Shown piece by piece: positions 34,246 through 43,840 of a stretch of 64,000 bases of DNA. This DNA comes from Rhizobium sp. CF080 (lineage in GTDB: Bacteria; Pseudomonadota; Alphaproteobacteria; Rhizobiales; Rhizobiaceae). Location of the stretch: contig NZ_AKKC02000015.1 in NCBI RefSeq assembly GCF_000282095.2, forward strand, positions 186,001 to 250,000, read 5' to 3'. The notes under the pieces were generated by a model that worked only from the letters and a program-made list of their open reading frames with translations, was not told where the DNA came from and did not search any database. A program made the position numbers and the translations under genes. Each line of letters opens with the position of its first letter. Position 1 is the stretch's first letter.

Positions 34246-35559
34246 GTGGCGAAGGGAACCGAAAACCGGGTGTTTGGGAAGCGGGCGCCCCAGCACGTTC
34301 TCATTTTCGCCAGCGGTGAGAAGATCCGCCACATGACCATCCGGCCGTGGATGGCCGCGTTGACCTTCTGCTTTCTCGGCGTTTTCGCGATCGGCTATCT
34401 GGGCGCCACTTCCTATCTGGTGATCCGCGACGACCTGATCGGCGCAACCATGGCGCGGCAGGCCCGCATGCAATACGACTACGAGGACCGGATCGCGGCC
34501 CTGCGTGCGCAGCTCGACCGCATCACCTCGCGCCAGCTTCTCGACCAGCAGGTGGTCGAACAGAAGGTCGAGAAGCTGCTGGAACAGCAGAACGCCCTCT
34601 TTTCGCGCCACGGCAAGCTCGGTTCGCTTCTGAATCGCGCCGAGGAATCCGGTCTCACGGCACCGGAAACACCGGCGCCGACCATCCTTCAGCCGCCGGC
34701 CAAAGAACGCCAGGCTTCGCTTACCGGCGGCAGCGGCGGCATCCAGGCGATCGAGAAGCTTCTCTCCGGCGAGACCTCCGCCACCCCGCTCCAGACGGCG
34801 ACCGCACTCGGCTATGCGCCGTTGCGCGAAAACATCGCCGACCGCGCCGACCGGGTCTTCTCCAGGGTGACTCTATCGCTGAAGAACATCGAGAAGGAAC
34901 AACTTGCCAAGATCGCCAACCTGACGACCGGTGCTTCGGAAACCGCCGACGCGATCGCCGCAATCCTGAAAAGGACTGGCGTCGAGGTGGCATCTGCAGA
35001 CAAGGGAACTGAAGATGCCACGGACGGCGTTGGCGGCCCTTATGTGGCGCCGCAGACCAATATCGGCGCCTTCGATGCCTCGCTCGACGAGCTCGATTCG
35101 GCGCTCAGCCGGCTGGAAAGTGTGCGCGCGACGGCGCGCGACCTGCCCTTCGGCAATCCCGCGCCCGGCCGTCCGGTCACCAGCCGTTATGGCAACCGCA
35201 TCGATCCCTTCCTCGGCCGGATGGCGCTGCATGCGGGAATCGACTTTCAGGCGTCCACCGGCGACGACGTGAAAAGCACGGGCGCCGGCAAGGTGGTCTC
35301 GGCCGGCCCCGCGAGCGGTTACGGCAACATGGTCGAGATCGACCATGGCCAGGGCATCACCACTCGCTACGGCCACATGTCGAAGATCCTGGTCAAGGAA
35401 GGCGACGAGGTCGCCCCCGGAGACGTCATCGGCAAGGCAGGCTCAACCGGCCGCTCCACCGGCCCGCACGTCCATTACGAGGTCCGCCGCGACGGCAATC
35501 CGATCGATCCCGTCCATTTCCTCAATGCCGGCATGAAGCTTACCACCTACCTCAATTGA
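34246..35559 (+). CDS. M23-family (LytM) peptidoglycan metallopeptidase with coiled coil
   Basis: 437 residues: cytoplasmic N-terminus, membrane span at about 38-60 (MAALTFCFLGVFAIGYLGATSYL), periplasmic coiled coil (YEDRIAALRAQLDRITSRQLLDQQVVEQKVEKLLEQQ), linker, then a LytM domain with zinc ligands HxxxD (LHAGIDF) and HxH (HVHYEV). All zinc ligands are present, so it should be an active endopeptidase rather than a degenerate activator like EnvC. The GTG at 34246 follows GGGAG. Probably acts in cell-wall remodelling or division. Confidence 0.9.
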   Translation: MAKGTENRVFGKRAPQHVLIFASGEKIRHMTIRPWMAALTFCFLGVFAIGYLGATSYLVIRDDLIGATMARQARMQYDYEDRIAALRAQLDRITSRQLLDQQVVEQKVEKLLEQQNALFSRHGKLGSLLNRAEESGLTAPETPAPTILQPPAKERQASLTGGSGGIQAIEKLLSGETSATPLQTATALGYAPLRENIADRADRVFSRVTLSLKNIEKEQLAKIANLTTGASETADAIAAILKRTGVEVASADKGTEDATDGVGGPYVAPQTNIGAFDASLDELDSALSRLESVRATARDLPFGNPAPGRPVTSRYGNRIDPFLGRMALHAGIDFQASTGDDVKSTGAGKVVSAGPASGYGNMVEIDHGQGITTRYGHMSKILVKEGDEVAPGDVIGKAGSTGRSTGPHVHYEVRRDGNPIDPVHFLNAGMKLTTYLN

Positions 35560-35664
35560 GGTAAGCTCCTAGGCAGGAGACAATTGTTTGCCTATATAAG
35601 GGTAGCCGGCTTGCTCAGCGACTATCTTCATTCACCATTCCCATCGCCAATCGCCTTGCTTTCC

Positions 35665-35693
35665 TTGACTTTTGGACATTTTGGTCCTATGTC
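35665..35693 (+). promoter_or_regulatory. Candidate sigma-70 promoter of rhlE
   Basis: -35 TTGACT (35665-35670), exactly 17 bases, -10 TATGTC (35688-35693). It predicts a leader of about 70 bases before the TTG start codon. The spacer contains GGAC/GTCC inverted halves. Confidence 0.55.
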
Positions 35694-35768
35694 GCGGGCC
35701 AGTTGCCGGCCAGCATGCGCCGACTCCCATAGTGTTCGTATAGAACCGGAACGGAAACAGAATTCCCT

Positions 35769-37322
35769 TTGACCACATTTGCTGATCTTGGCCTGAGCCA
35801 GAAAGTCCTCTCCGCTGTCACAGACGCGGGTTACACGATCCCCACGCCGATCCAGGCAGGGGCAATCCCGCATGCGCTGCAGCGCCGCGATATCTGCGGC
35901 ATCGCCCAGACCGGTACGGGCAAGACGGCATCCTTCGTTCTCCCGATGCTGACGCTTCTGGAAAAGGGCCGCGCCCGCGCCCGCATGCCGCGTACCTTGA
36001 TCCTTGAGCCGACCCGCGAACTTGCCGCCCAGGTCGCCGAGAATTTCGAGAAGTACGGTAAAAACCACAAGCTCAACGTTGCGCTGCTGATCGGCGGCGT
36101 GTCCTTCGACGACCAGGACCGCAAGCTTGAGCGTGGCGCCGACGTGCTGATCTGCACCCCCGGCCGCCTGCTCGACCATTGCGAGCGCGGCAAGCTTTTG
36201 ATGACCGGCGTCGAGATCCTCGTCATCGACGAAGCCGACCGCATGCTCGACATGGGCTTCATCCCGGATATCGAGCGGATCGCCAAGATGATCCCGTTCA
36301 CCCGGCAGACGCTGTTCTTCTCGGCGACCATGCCGCCGGAAATCCAGAAGCTCGCCGACCGCTTCCTGCAGAACCCGGAACGGATCGAAGTCGCCAAGCC
36401 TTCGTCGACCGCCAAGACCGTGACGCAGCGCCTCGTCGCTTCGCACAACAAGGACTATGAGAAGCGCGCCGTGCTGCGCGACCTCATCAAGGCGCAGGAC
36501 GATCTCAAGAACGCGATCATCTTCTGCAACCGCAAGGTCGATGTGGCGGACCTTTTCCGTTCGCTCGAGCGACACGGCTTCTCGGTCGGCGCCCTGCATG
36601 GCGACATGGATCAGCGTTCCCGCACGACGATGCTGCAGAATTTCCGTGACGGCAATATCCAGCTTCTCGTCGCTTCCGACGTCGCGGCACGCGGCCTCGA
36701 CCTGCCGGATGTCGGGCATGTCTTCAACTTCGACGTACCGATCCATGCGGAAGATTATGTCCACCGCATCGGCCGGACCGGACGCGCCGGCCGTTCGGGT
36801 CGCGCGTTCACGCTCGTCACCCGTTCCGACACCAAATATCTCGATGCCATCGAAAAGCTCATCAACGAGAAGATCGAATGGCTGAACGGCGATATTTCCG
36901 CCCTGCCGGCCCCCATGGAAAGCCATGAGAGCGACCGCGGTGGCCGCAAGGGCCGTGATCGTGATAAGGAGCGCGGCCGCGGCAGACGAAGTGATTCGGG
37001 ACGTGCCGATACTGGGCGCAGCGCTTCGAGTCACAAGGCTGACACGAAGATCGAAGATAATCCGATTGAAGCAGTCGAAGAGGTATTTGTGGAAGCTAGG
37101 GTGGAAACCGTGAAACCGGAACGCAAGGCAGACAGGAAGCCGCAGAACAACGGCGGCAACCGCAATTCGCGGCCGACGCCTGCACCGGCACCCGCGAACG
37201 ACGACAATCGCGAGCGTCGCCAGCGTTACCACCGCGACCACGACGACGGCCCGACCCCGGTCGGCTTCGGCGACGACATTCCGGCTTTCATGCTGATCGT
37301 CGCGAACGCCGCCAAGGCTTAG
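35769..37322 (+). CDS. rhlE: DEAD-box ATP-dependent RNA helicase, RhlE type
   Basis: 517 residues. All helicase motifs are readable: Q-motif around FADLGLS...PTPIQ, motif I AQTGTGKT, Ia PTRELAAQ, II DEAD, III SAT, IV IIFCNRK, V ARGLD and VI HRIGRTGRAG. The C-terminal tail from about residue 385 is low-complexity, rich in Arg, Lys, Asp and Gly (RGGRKGRDRDKERGRGRRSD), suited to unspecific RNA binding. The family-like N-terminus MTTFADLGL requires a TTG start at 35769, which lacks a strong Shine-Dalgarno. Followed after 7 bases by the Nudix gene. Confidence 0.93.
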   Translation: MTTFADLGLSQKVLSAVTDAGYTIPTPIQAGAIPHALQRRDICGIAQTGTGKTASFVLPMLTLLEKGRARARMPRTLILEPTRELAAQVAENFEKYGKNHKLNVALLIGGVSFDDQDRKLERGADVLICTPGRLLDHCERGKLLMTGVEILVIDEADRMLDMGFIPDIERIAKMIPFTRQTLFFSATMPPEIQKLADRFLQNPERIEVAKPSSTAKTVTQRLVASHNKDYEKRAVLRDLIKAQDDLKNAIIFCNRKVDVADLFRSLERHGFSVGALHGDMDQRSRTTMLQNFRDGNIQLLVASDVAARGLDLPDVGHVFNFDVPIHAEDYVHRIGRTGRAGRSGRAFTLVTRSDTKYLDAIEKLINEKIEWLNGDISALPAPMESHESDRGGRKGRDRDKERGRGRRSDSGRADTGRSASSHKADTKIEDNPIEAVEEVFVEARVETVKPERKADRKPQNNGGNRNSRPTPAPAPANDDNRERRQRYHRDHDDGPTPVGFGDDIPAFMLIVANAAKA

Positions 37323-37329
37323 AACTTCC

Positions 37330-37743
37330 GTGGCAAGACCCGGCATTGATTTCCCCGGCGTCGGCGCCGGGCTCGCAATCGTGCGCGACGATGGCAAGGT
37401 TTTGCTTTGCCGTCGCCTCAAGGCGCCGGAAGCGGGCTTCTGGAACATTGTCGGCGGCAAGGTCGATCCGATGGAGCCCTCCTCGGAAGCCGCCCGCCGC
37501 GAGGCGGAAGAGGAAACCGGCCTCACGATCGGCAAGGTCGAGTTTCTCTGCGTGGCTGAGGAGATCATCGAGGCTGACGGGCAACACTGGGTCTCGCTGA
37601 TTTACGTTACCCGCGATTTTACCGGCGAGCCCTCGCTCACGGAGCCCGACAAGCTGTCGGAGATCGGCTGGTTCGATCCGAAAGATCCGCCTCAGCCGCT
37701 GTCGCCTTTCTCAGTGAAGGCCTTTGCGCATCTTCCAAAGTGA
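37330..37743 (+). CDS. Nudix hydrolase
   Basis: 137-residue pyrophosphohydrolase. The Nudix box G-x5-E-x7-REAEEETGL is perfect (starting GGKVDPMEPSSEAARREA). The N-terminal strand VGAGLAIVRDDGKVLLCRRLKAPEAGFWNIVGGKV resembles ADP-ribose or (deoxy)nucleotide hydrolases, but the substrate is open. The GTG at 37330 lies 7 bases after rhlE, so the two are co-transcribed. The 190 bases after it hold a 7-base-pair hairpin (37880-37898) without a T-tract and no gene. Confidence 0.9.
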   Translation: MARPGIDFPGVGAGLAIVRDDGKVLLCRRLKAPEAGFWNIVGGKVDPMEPSSEAARREAEEETGLTIGKVEFLCVAEEIIEADGQHWVSLIYVTRDFTGEPSLTEPDKLSEIGWFDPKDPPQPLSPFSVKAFAHLPK

Positions 37744-37934
37744 TCATAGGCGAAAGCCGCTCCGGCGAACCGAAGCGGCCAACTTGATGAAATCACTTTG
37801 ACAGAATTTACGGACGCGACCCTGGTCGAAAGATTCGGCAGCCCGCGCCCCCAATACGAAGCGGACGGTAGGCGCTTCACACCTTGCCGATCAAGGTGCA
37901 AAATCTAGCACTCGTTGTAACATTCCTGAGATGA

Positions 37935-38261
37935 TCAGGATTTCGAGTTGGCGCGCAGCGCGGCTTCGAAGGCAAGCCGGACCCATTTGCGCATCTCGTC
38001 CGGATCGTCGAACGCGTCTTCCGGCACCGACCAATACGGCATCAGCACCGGTTTCCCCTTCTTTCCCTCATAAAACCATTGCCTGGCACCGGCGCTTTCG
38101 AATTCCGGCGCGCTCACCGCATCCGCCTTCAGCATGATCTCGCCGCGCAGATCGATCGCGACGATCAAACCATCGTGATAGATGCCCTTGCCGCCGAACA
38201 TGCGGCGGATGGAAACCGGACCGAGCCCCTCGAACATGTCCTCGATGTCGGAATTGTCCAT
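37935..38261 (-). CDS. TfoX/Sxy N-terminal domain protein
   Basis: 108-residue protein made of the TfoX N-terminal domain only: MDNSDIEDMFEGLGPVSIRRMFGGKGIYHDGLIVAI is the family signature. In gamma-proteobacteria the full-length protein activates competence genes through CRP; stand-alone N-domains in rhizobia have no known role. It begins 4 bases after the MocA fusion gene, so it is the last gene of a tight minus-strand operon of molybdoenzyme maturation genes, an unexpected place for it. Confidence 0.88.
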   Translation of the reverse strand: MDNSDIEDMFEGLGPVSIRRMFGGKGIYHDGLIVAIDLRGEIMLKADAVSAPEFESAGARQWFYEGKKGKPVLMPYWSVPEDAFDDPDEMRKWVRLAFEAALRANSKS

Positions 38262-38265
38262 TCGC

Positions 38266-39900
38266 CTACCTTTTCAAAATCCCGCCAGCAGCCGTTACCG
38301 CCTCGGGCGTATCGACATCCAGATGCGCGGCAGGCCCGATATCCACGTCGATCACCGAAAGCCCCGAGTTCTCGATGAGCGCGCGGGCACCGACGTCACC
38401 TTCCAGTCGCAGCACGGCATCGTAGGCTATCCGCGGGAGAATGATCGGGTTGCCGCGTTTTCCTTCCGAGACCGAACGAACCACGACACCGCCGCCCGCC
38501 TGACGGAAGGCGGCGATCAGCATGTTCAGGTGCTCCGTGGTAACGCCCGGCATATCGGCCAACATGACGAGGATGCCGTCTTTCTGGGCCAGTTCCGGGC
38601 TTGAGAAACCGGCAACCAGCGAGCTCGCCATGCCGGAGGCATAGTCCGGGTTGAAATGGGTACGCAGATCGAGCCCCGAAAGTACTGCCTCGATCTCATC
38701 GCGCCGATGACCGGTCACGGCAACGACGGGAGAAGCCGCCGATGCCAGCAATATCCCGGCGGTGCGGCGGACGAGCGGAATGCCGTCGAACTCGGCGAGC
38801 AGCTTGTGCGGTCCGTCCTTGCCCATGCGTCGCGCCTGCCCGGCGGCGAGCATCAGGGCTCCGACCGACAATGCCGCAGCTTTTTCTGGCGCCGCATCGC
38901 GCGGGCGCGGCCGGGTCGGAATTTCCATCAGCAGCCCCCCGACGCCCATGCCGGTAATATCGAAGGAGGTCGGCGTCTCGCCTGCCATCAGCCGGTTCAG
39001 CACCCAGTCGAAACCATTTTCCTTCGGCGACCGGGCGCAGCCCGGCGCGCCCAGCACCGGGACATCGCCGATCCGGCCGAGAACCAGGAGATTGCCCGGG
39101 TCCACAGGCATGCCGACTTGGTCGACTTCGCCGCCCGCGCGGCGGATGGCGGCGGGGATGACGTCGTCCGGATCGGCCACTGCCGATGCGCCAAAGACGA
39201 TAATCATAGCCGGCTCATCAATTTCCTCAGACCTAAGCTGTTGAAGAACCTCGGTCAGCCGATCCGCCGAATGCGGAATTCGGATCTCTTTTATTAGCCG
39301 GCTACCGGATGGCGCCAGTCTTTGTTCCAAGAGCTTCGCGGTGCGGTCCATGACCGAGACCTTCAGCGAAGGAAGCTCGGTTGCGACCAGCGTCACCGCA
39401 CGGGGACTGAATGCTTTTACCTCGAAAGCGACCGATTCTGCCAGCAATGCCACAGCTTCAGCGACCTTCGCGCCACCAACGGCGAGCGGGATGATCTTGA
39501 CGGTCGCCACCATGTCGCCGGCGCGCACCGCCACATGGTCGGCAAGACAGGCGAGCGTGATCGCCGGATCGATGCGGTTCAACGCATCGACCACGGTCTT
39601 GTCGGCGACGAACAGTCCATCCGCCTTGGCATAGATGTTGACCCGGCCGGTGGTTGCCTCCGAGAAACGCAGCTTGTCCGGCAAGATCGCATCGGCGATC
39701 GCCCGGGCCGCGTCGTCCTCCAGCATGTCGCCGGGATCGAGCCGCACCGCGACCACGGATTCGACGCCTTCTTGCGAAAGTCGGCCGATATCATCCGGCG
39801 AAAGCATTTGCCCTTTCGACAGCCGACCGGCGGGCAGCCTTATGCTGTGCGCCAACACCGCGCCTTCCGCTTCGGCGAGTTCGATCGTCCCGTATCTCAT
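38266..39900 (-). CDS. Molybdopterin-binding domain fused to MocA-like molybdenum cofactor cytidylyltransferase
   Basis: 544 residues. The N-terminal ~340 residues resemble MoaB/MoeA/CinA-type molybdopterin-binding proteins (FGASAVADPDDVIPAAIRRAGGEVDQVGMPVDPGNLL). The C-terminal ~200 residues are a nucleotidyltransferase with LMLAAGQARRMGKDGPHKLL, the MobA/MocA nucleotide-binding signature. The pair suggests conversion of Mo-molybdopterin to its cytosine dinucleotide for insertion into xanthine-oxidase-family enzymes. ATG 39900 lies 4 bases after the XdhC C-terminal gene, which fits translational coupling; the open frame to 40038 overlaps that gene. Confidence 0.87.
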   Translation of the reverse strand: MRYGTIELAEAEGAVLAHSIRLPAGRLSKGQMLSPDDIGRLSQEGVESVVAVRLDPGDMLEDDAARAIADAILPDKLRFSEATTGRVNIYAKADGLFVADKTVVDALNRIDPAITLACLADHVAVRAGDMVATVKIIPLAVGGAKVAEAVALLAESVAFEVKAFSPRAVTLVATELPSLKVSVMDRTAKLLEQRLAPSGSRLIKEIRIPHSADRLTEVLQQLRSEEIDEPAMIIVFGASAVADPDDVIPAAIRRAGGEVDQVGMPVDPGNLLVLGRIGDVPVLGAPGCARSPKENGFDWVLNRLMAGETPTSFDITGMGVGGLLMEIPTRPRPRDAAPEKAAALSVGALMLAAGQARRMGKDGPHKLLAEFDGIPLVRRTAGILLASAASPVVAVTGHRRDEIEAVLSGLDLRTHFNPDYASGMASSLVAGFSSPELAQKDGILVMLADMPGVTTEHLNMLIAAFRQAGGGVVVRSVSEGKRGNPIILPRIAYDAVLRLEGDVGARALIENSGLSVIDVDIGPAAHLDVDTPEAVTAAGGILKR

Positions 39901-39904
39901 GAAG

Positions 39905-40600
39905 TCACACTGCGGTGACCAGATCGCGCCGGCGAAAAGCCTGGACGATCTGGGCAAGCGTGGCAAGGGCGATCTCGGCCGGACTCGCGGCACCGATATC
40001 CAGGCCGATCGGCGCAGCGATGCGGCCGATCTCGTCATCGGTGCGGCCCATTTCCTTCAACCGCTCCACCCGTTTCGCATGGGTCTTCCGGCTGCCGAGG
40101 GCGCCGACATAGAAGCAGCCAACCCGCAGCGCTTCAGACAGCGGGAAGTCGTCGATCTTCGGATCATGGGTGACGGCCGCCAGCGCTGTATAGGCATCGA
40201 GCGGATGATCCTTCAGTACGTCTTCCGGCCAGTCGGCGATCAGCTCGACGCCCTCGAAACGCTCCTCGGTCGCAAAGGCCGTGCGCGGATCGATGATCGT
40301 CAGGTCATATCCGGCGACCGGAGCCAGCCGGGCGAGCGCCTGGCTGATATGCACGGCGCCGATCACCACGATACGCGGCGGCGGCAGATGGACATTGAGG
40401 AACAGCGACCGGCCTTCGACATCGACCGTTCCGGCCTTGCCGCTGCGAAACACTTTTGCGGTTTCCTCCCCGAGCGAACCTGATACGGGTTCGCCCTCCA
40501 GGATCACCTGCACCTCATCGTCGGCGAGATCGGTCACCACCACGGCAGCCCTGCGGGAACGCCGCGCGGCGTTGAGTTTCGTCAGTGCTGCGAGCTGCAT
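39905..40600 (-). CDS. XdhC Rossmann-domain protein (molybdoenzyme maturation)
   Basis: 231 residues. The C-terminal XdhC Rossmann domain is clear: PRIVVIGAVHISQALARLAPVAGYDLTIIDPR, then AAVTHDPKIDDFPL, FYVGALGSRKTHAKRVERL and PIGLDIGAASPAEIALA. XdhC/CoxF proteins bind the molybdenum cofactor, protect it and help sulfurate it before insertion. The N-terminal XdhC_CoxI domain is encoded separately by the preceding gene; the two reading frames overlap by one base (TGATG), so the usual single protein appears split into two coupled genes. Confidence 0.88.
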   Translation of the reverse strand: MQLAALTKLNAARRSRRAAVVVTDLADDEVQVILEGEPVSGSLGEETAKVFRSGKAGTVDVEGRSLFLNVHLPPPRIVVIGAVHISQALARLAPVAGYDLTIIDPRTAFATEERFEGVELIADWPEDVLKDHPLDAYTALAAVTHDPKIDDFPLSEALRVGCFYVGALGSRKTHAKRVERLKEMGRTDDEIGRIAAPIGLDIGAASPAEIALATLAQIVQAFRRRDLVTAV

Positions 40601-40926
40601 CAGGCCAGCCTTTCCACATAGACGCGAATCCGGCCACCGCAGGACAGACCGACCCGCCAGGCCGTCTCGTCGGCAACGCCGAATTCCAGCATTTTCGGGG
40701 CGCCGCTCTCGATCACGTCGAGCGCTTCGGTAATGACGGCGCCCTCGACGCAACCGCCGGAGACGGAGCCTTCGAAATTGCCCTCGCCATCGATGACGAG
40801 ATGGCTGCCGGTGGGGCGCGGCGCCGAACCCCAGGTCTCGATGACAGTCGCGATCGCCACGTTGCGGCCGGCCTGCTTCCAGCTCTCGGCAGTCAGCAGC
40901 GGATCCAGAATTTCGGAAACAGTCAT
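40600..40926 (-). CDS. XdhC/CoxI-domain protein (N-terminal half as separate gene)
   Basis: 108 residues corresponding to the N-terminal XdhC_CoxI domain: ATVIETWGSAPRPTGSHLVIDGEGNFEGSVSGGCVEGAV is the diagnostic stretch, with the cysteine of GGCVEG and another in LSCGGRI. These cysteines are thought to contact the cofactor. The gene overlaps the upstream CoxE-like gene by 4 bases and the downstream XdhC gene by 1 base. Confidence 0.87.
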   Translation of the reverse strand: MTVSEILDPLLTAESWKQAGRNVAIATVIETWGSAPRPTGSHLVIDGEGNFEGSVSGGCVEGAVITEALDVIESGAPKMLEFGVADETAWRVGLSCGGRIRVYVERLA

Positions 40927-42194
40927 GCGACCCTCCTATCGAAATAACGCCGCGGGTCCGCGGCCTTTGTATGATCATCCGACAATGCAATCGCCAAATC
41001 GGCAAGCGACTGCAGATTGTGGACGGCGCGAAACTCGTCCACATATGGCAACATGGCGCGCACACCGCGCGCCCGCGCCTCGAAACCGTCGAACCGCAAC
41101 AGCGGGTTCAACCAGATCAGACGGCGGCAGGAACGATGCAGCCGGTCCATTTCCCGCTCCAGTTCCTCGACGCCCTCACGCTCCAACCCGTCGGTGATGA
41201 GCAGCACGACTGCGCCCTGCCCCAGCACGCGGCGCGACCAGAGGCGATTGAATTCGGCAAGCGTCGCACCGATCCGCGTTCCGCCCGACCAGTCGCGCAC
41301 TGCGTCCGTGCAGCCGGACAGCGCTTCATCGGGATCGCGTCGACGCATCTGGCGGGTCACGTTGGTCAGCCGTGTGCCGAACAGGAAAGTGTGCACCCGG
41401 GTGCGCTTTTCGGTCAGCGCGTGCAAAAAGTGCAGGAAGATGCGGGTGTACTGGCTCATCGAGCCGGAAATATCGGCGAGCACGACGAGCGACGGCGGCG
41501 CCGTCCTTCGCTCTCGAAACCGCGGCAGAATGAGATCGCCGCCGCTCTTCATCGCATGGCGCATGGTCGCGCGTGGGTCGATCCTCGGCGGGCGGTTGGA
41601 CGAACGGAACCGGCGTGTCACCACCTTGTCCAGGGGCAGGGCAAGCTTGACCAGTTCGCGCCGGGCTTCGGCCAGTTCCGCCGCGCTCATCTGGGCGAAG
41701 TCCATGCGCTTGAGGATCTCGCTGGCGGAGGTCGTGAAGCGGGAGTCCACTTCGATCTCCGGTGGCTTCTTGCGGCTTGGGGCCTCCGGCTGGTCGGCGG
41801 TCAATGCATCGCTGACGCGAGTGGCGCCGGCCTTCTGTTTTTCCCGTTCGCGATTGTCGGCCGCCTTGGGCGACATCATCGCGATCATCTTGCCGACTAG
41901 GTCGCGGGAGCGCCAGAACAGGCGAAAGGCCTCGTCGAAGACCGGCTGGTCCTCGTGGCGCTTGACGAAGACAGCCGACAGCGCAGCATGGAATTCCTCG
42001 CGCGAACCGATGCCGATCGCGTCGACCGCGGCAATCGCATCGGCCGCAGCGGCCGGCCCGGTTTTCAGCCCAGCACGGCGCAGCACGCGGGAAAAATAGA
42101 CGAGGTTGTCCGCAAGCCGACCATCCGCAACCCTTCCGGCACCGGCTGGAACCGGCGGGACGATCATTCCGTCGTCGCTGAAGCCAGCCGCCAT
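40923..42194 (-). CDS. CoxE-like VWA-domain protein
   Basis: 423 residues. The C-terminal VWA domain has a complete metal-ion-dependent adhesion site: DISGSMSQY (D-x-S-x-S), the conserved Thr in WSGGTRIG and Asp in LITDGLEREG. The N-terminal half is charged and helical. In the carbon monoxide dehydrogenase cluster CoxE works with the AAA+ protein CoxD to mature the active site; MoxR-VWA pairs do similar chaperone work elsewhere. ATG 42194 lies 5 bases after the MoxR gene. Confidence 0.88.
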   Translation of the reverse strand: MAAGFSDDGMIVPPVPAGAGRVADGRLADNLVYFSRVLRRAGLKTGPAAAADAIAAVDAIGIGSREEFHAALSAVFVKRHEDQPVFDEAFRLFWRSRDLVGKMIAMMSPKAADNREREKQKAGATRVSDALTADQPEAPSRKKPPEIEVDSRFTTSASEILKRMDFAQMSAAELAEARRELVKLALPLDKVVTRRFRSSNRPPRIDPRATMRHAMKSGGDLILPRFRERRTAPPSLVVLADISGSMSQYTRIFLHFLHALTEKRTRVHTFLFGTRLTNVTRQMRRRDPDEALSGCTDAVRDWSGGTRIGATLAEFNRLWSRRVLGQGAVVLLITDGLEREGVEELEREMDRLHRSCRRLIWLNPLLRFDGFEARARGVRAMLPYVDEFRAVHNLQSLADLAIALSDDHTKAADPRRYFDRRVA

Positions 42195-42199
42195 GGTCC

Positions 42200-43141
<942 letters not shown>

Positions 43142-43165
43142 AATGAGTCCCTTTCAAACGGCGTT

Positions 43166-43666
43166 CTATAATGTACGAAAGCCGCGGTCCAGATAGATGA
43201 GCGAGGGGTTCGCCTCGCCGAAATGCATGGCCTTCACTTCGCCGAACATAACAAAATGGGTCGAGACCCGCTTGATGTCGGTCAGCCGGCAGTCGAAACT
43301 GACGACGGCATCGGTCAGCACCGGAGCACCCGTCACCAGCGTCATCCAATTTCCAAGCGCAAAACGCTCGTCGACTGGCACGCCGCTCAACCCCGCAAAG
43401 CCCGTCGCCAGCGCCTGATGATGCGCCGCCAGCGAATTCAAAGCAAAGATGCCGCTCCTCTCGAAGATGGCATTGTTCACGTTGCTGCCGTTGAGACAGA
43501 CGAGCACGGTCGGCGGATTGTCCGAGACCGAGCAGGCCGCCGTCACCGTCACACCGCGCCGCACGCCTTCGAATTCCGTCGTCACAACCTGGACATGTCC
43601 AGCATATCGTGCCATGCCGTTGCGGTAGTGGACGGGATCGAGAAGAGGCTGGTCCGTCAAAGGCAT
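43166..43666 (-). CDS. Flavin reductase-like FMN-binding protein
   Basis: 166-residue split-barrel flavoprotein of the HpaC/RutF type: GHVQVVTTEFEGVRRGVTVTAACSVSDNPPTVLVCLN and SIFALNSLAAHHQALATGFAG-type segments bind FMN, and FVMFGEVKAMHFGEANPSLIYLDRGF is the usual C-terminal block. It would supply reduced flavin to a partner monooxygenase. It heads the minus-strand operon of maturation genes; whether it serves the same pathway is not shown. Confidence 0.87.
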   Translation of the reverse strand: MPLTDQPLLDPVHYRNGMARYAGHVQVVTTEFEGVRRGVTVTAACSVSDNPPTVLVCLNGSNVNNAIFERSGIFALNSLAAHHQALATGFAGLSGVPVDERFALGNWMTLVTGAPVLTDAVVSFDCRLTDIKRVSTHFVMFGEVKAMHFGEANPSLIYLDRGFRTL

Positions 43667-43840
43667 CTCTTGAAAGGCATCCGGCGGCTGATGTCAGTCC
43701 CGCATTACTCTTCGAGATATGGTGGCAAAGCCCCTCGATGTCTACCGGAGTTGCGGCTTTTTACGTCGACAAGCCGATTCTCTTTGACGGCTGCGATCAG
43801 AAAGCTAAATGTCACTTCGAAGAATAATCCCAGGGAAAAC

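Noticed and set aside
37880..37898. Hairpin CACCTTG/CAAGGTG between the Nudix and tfoX genes as a terminator
   Set aside because: No T-tract on either strand; may be a structural palindrome only.
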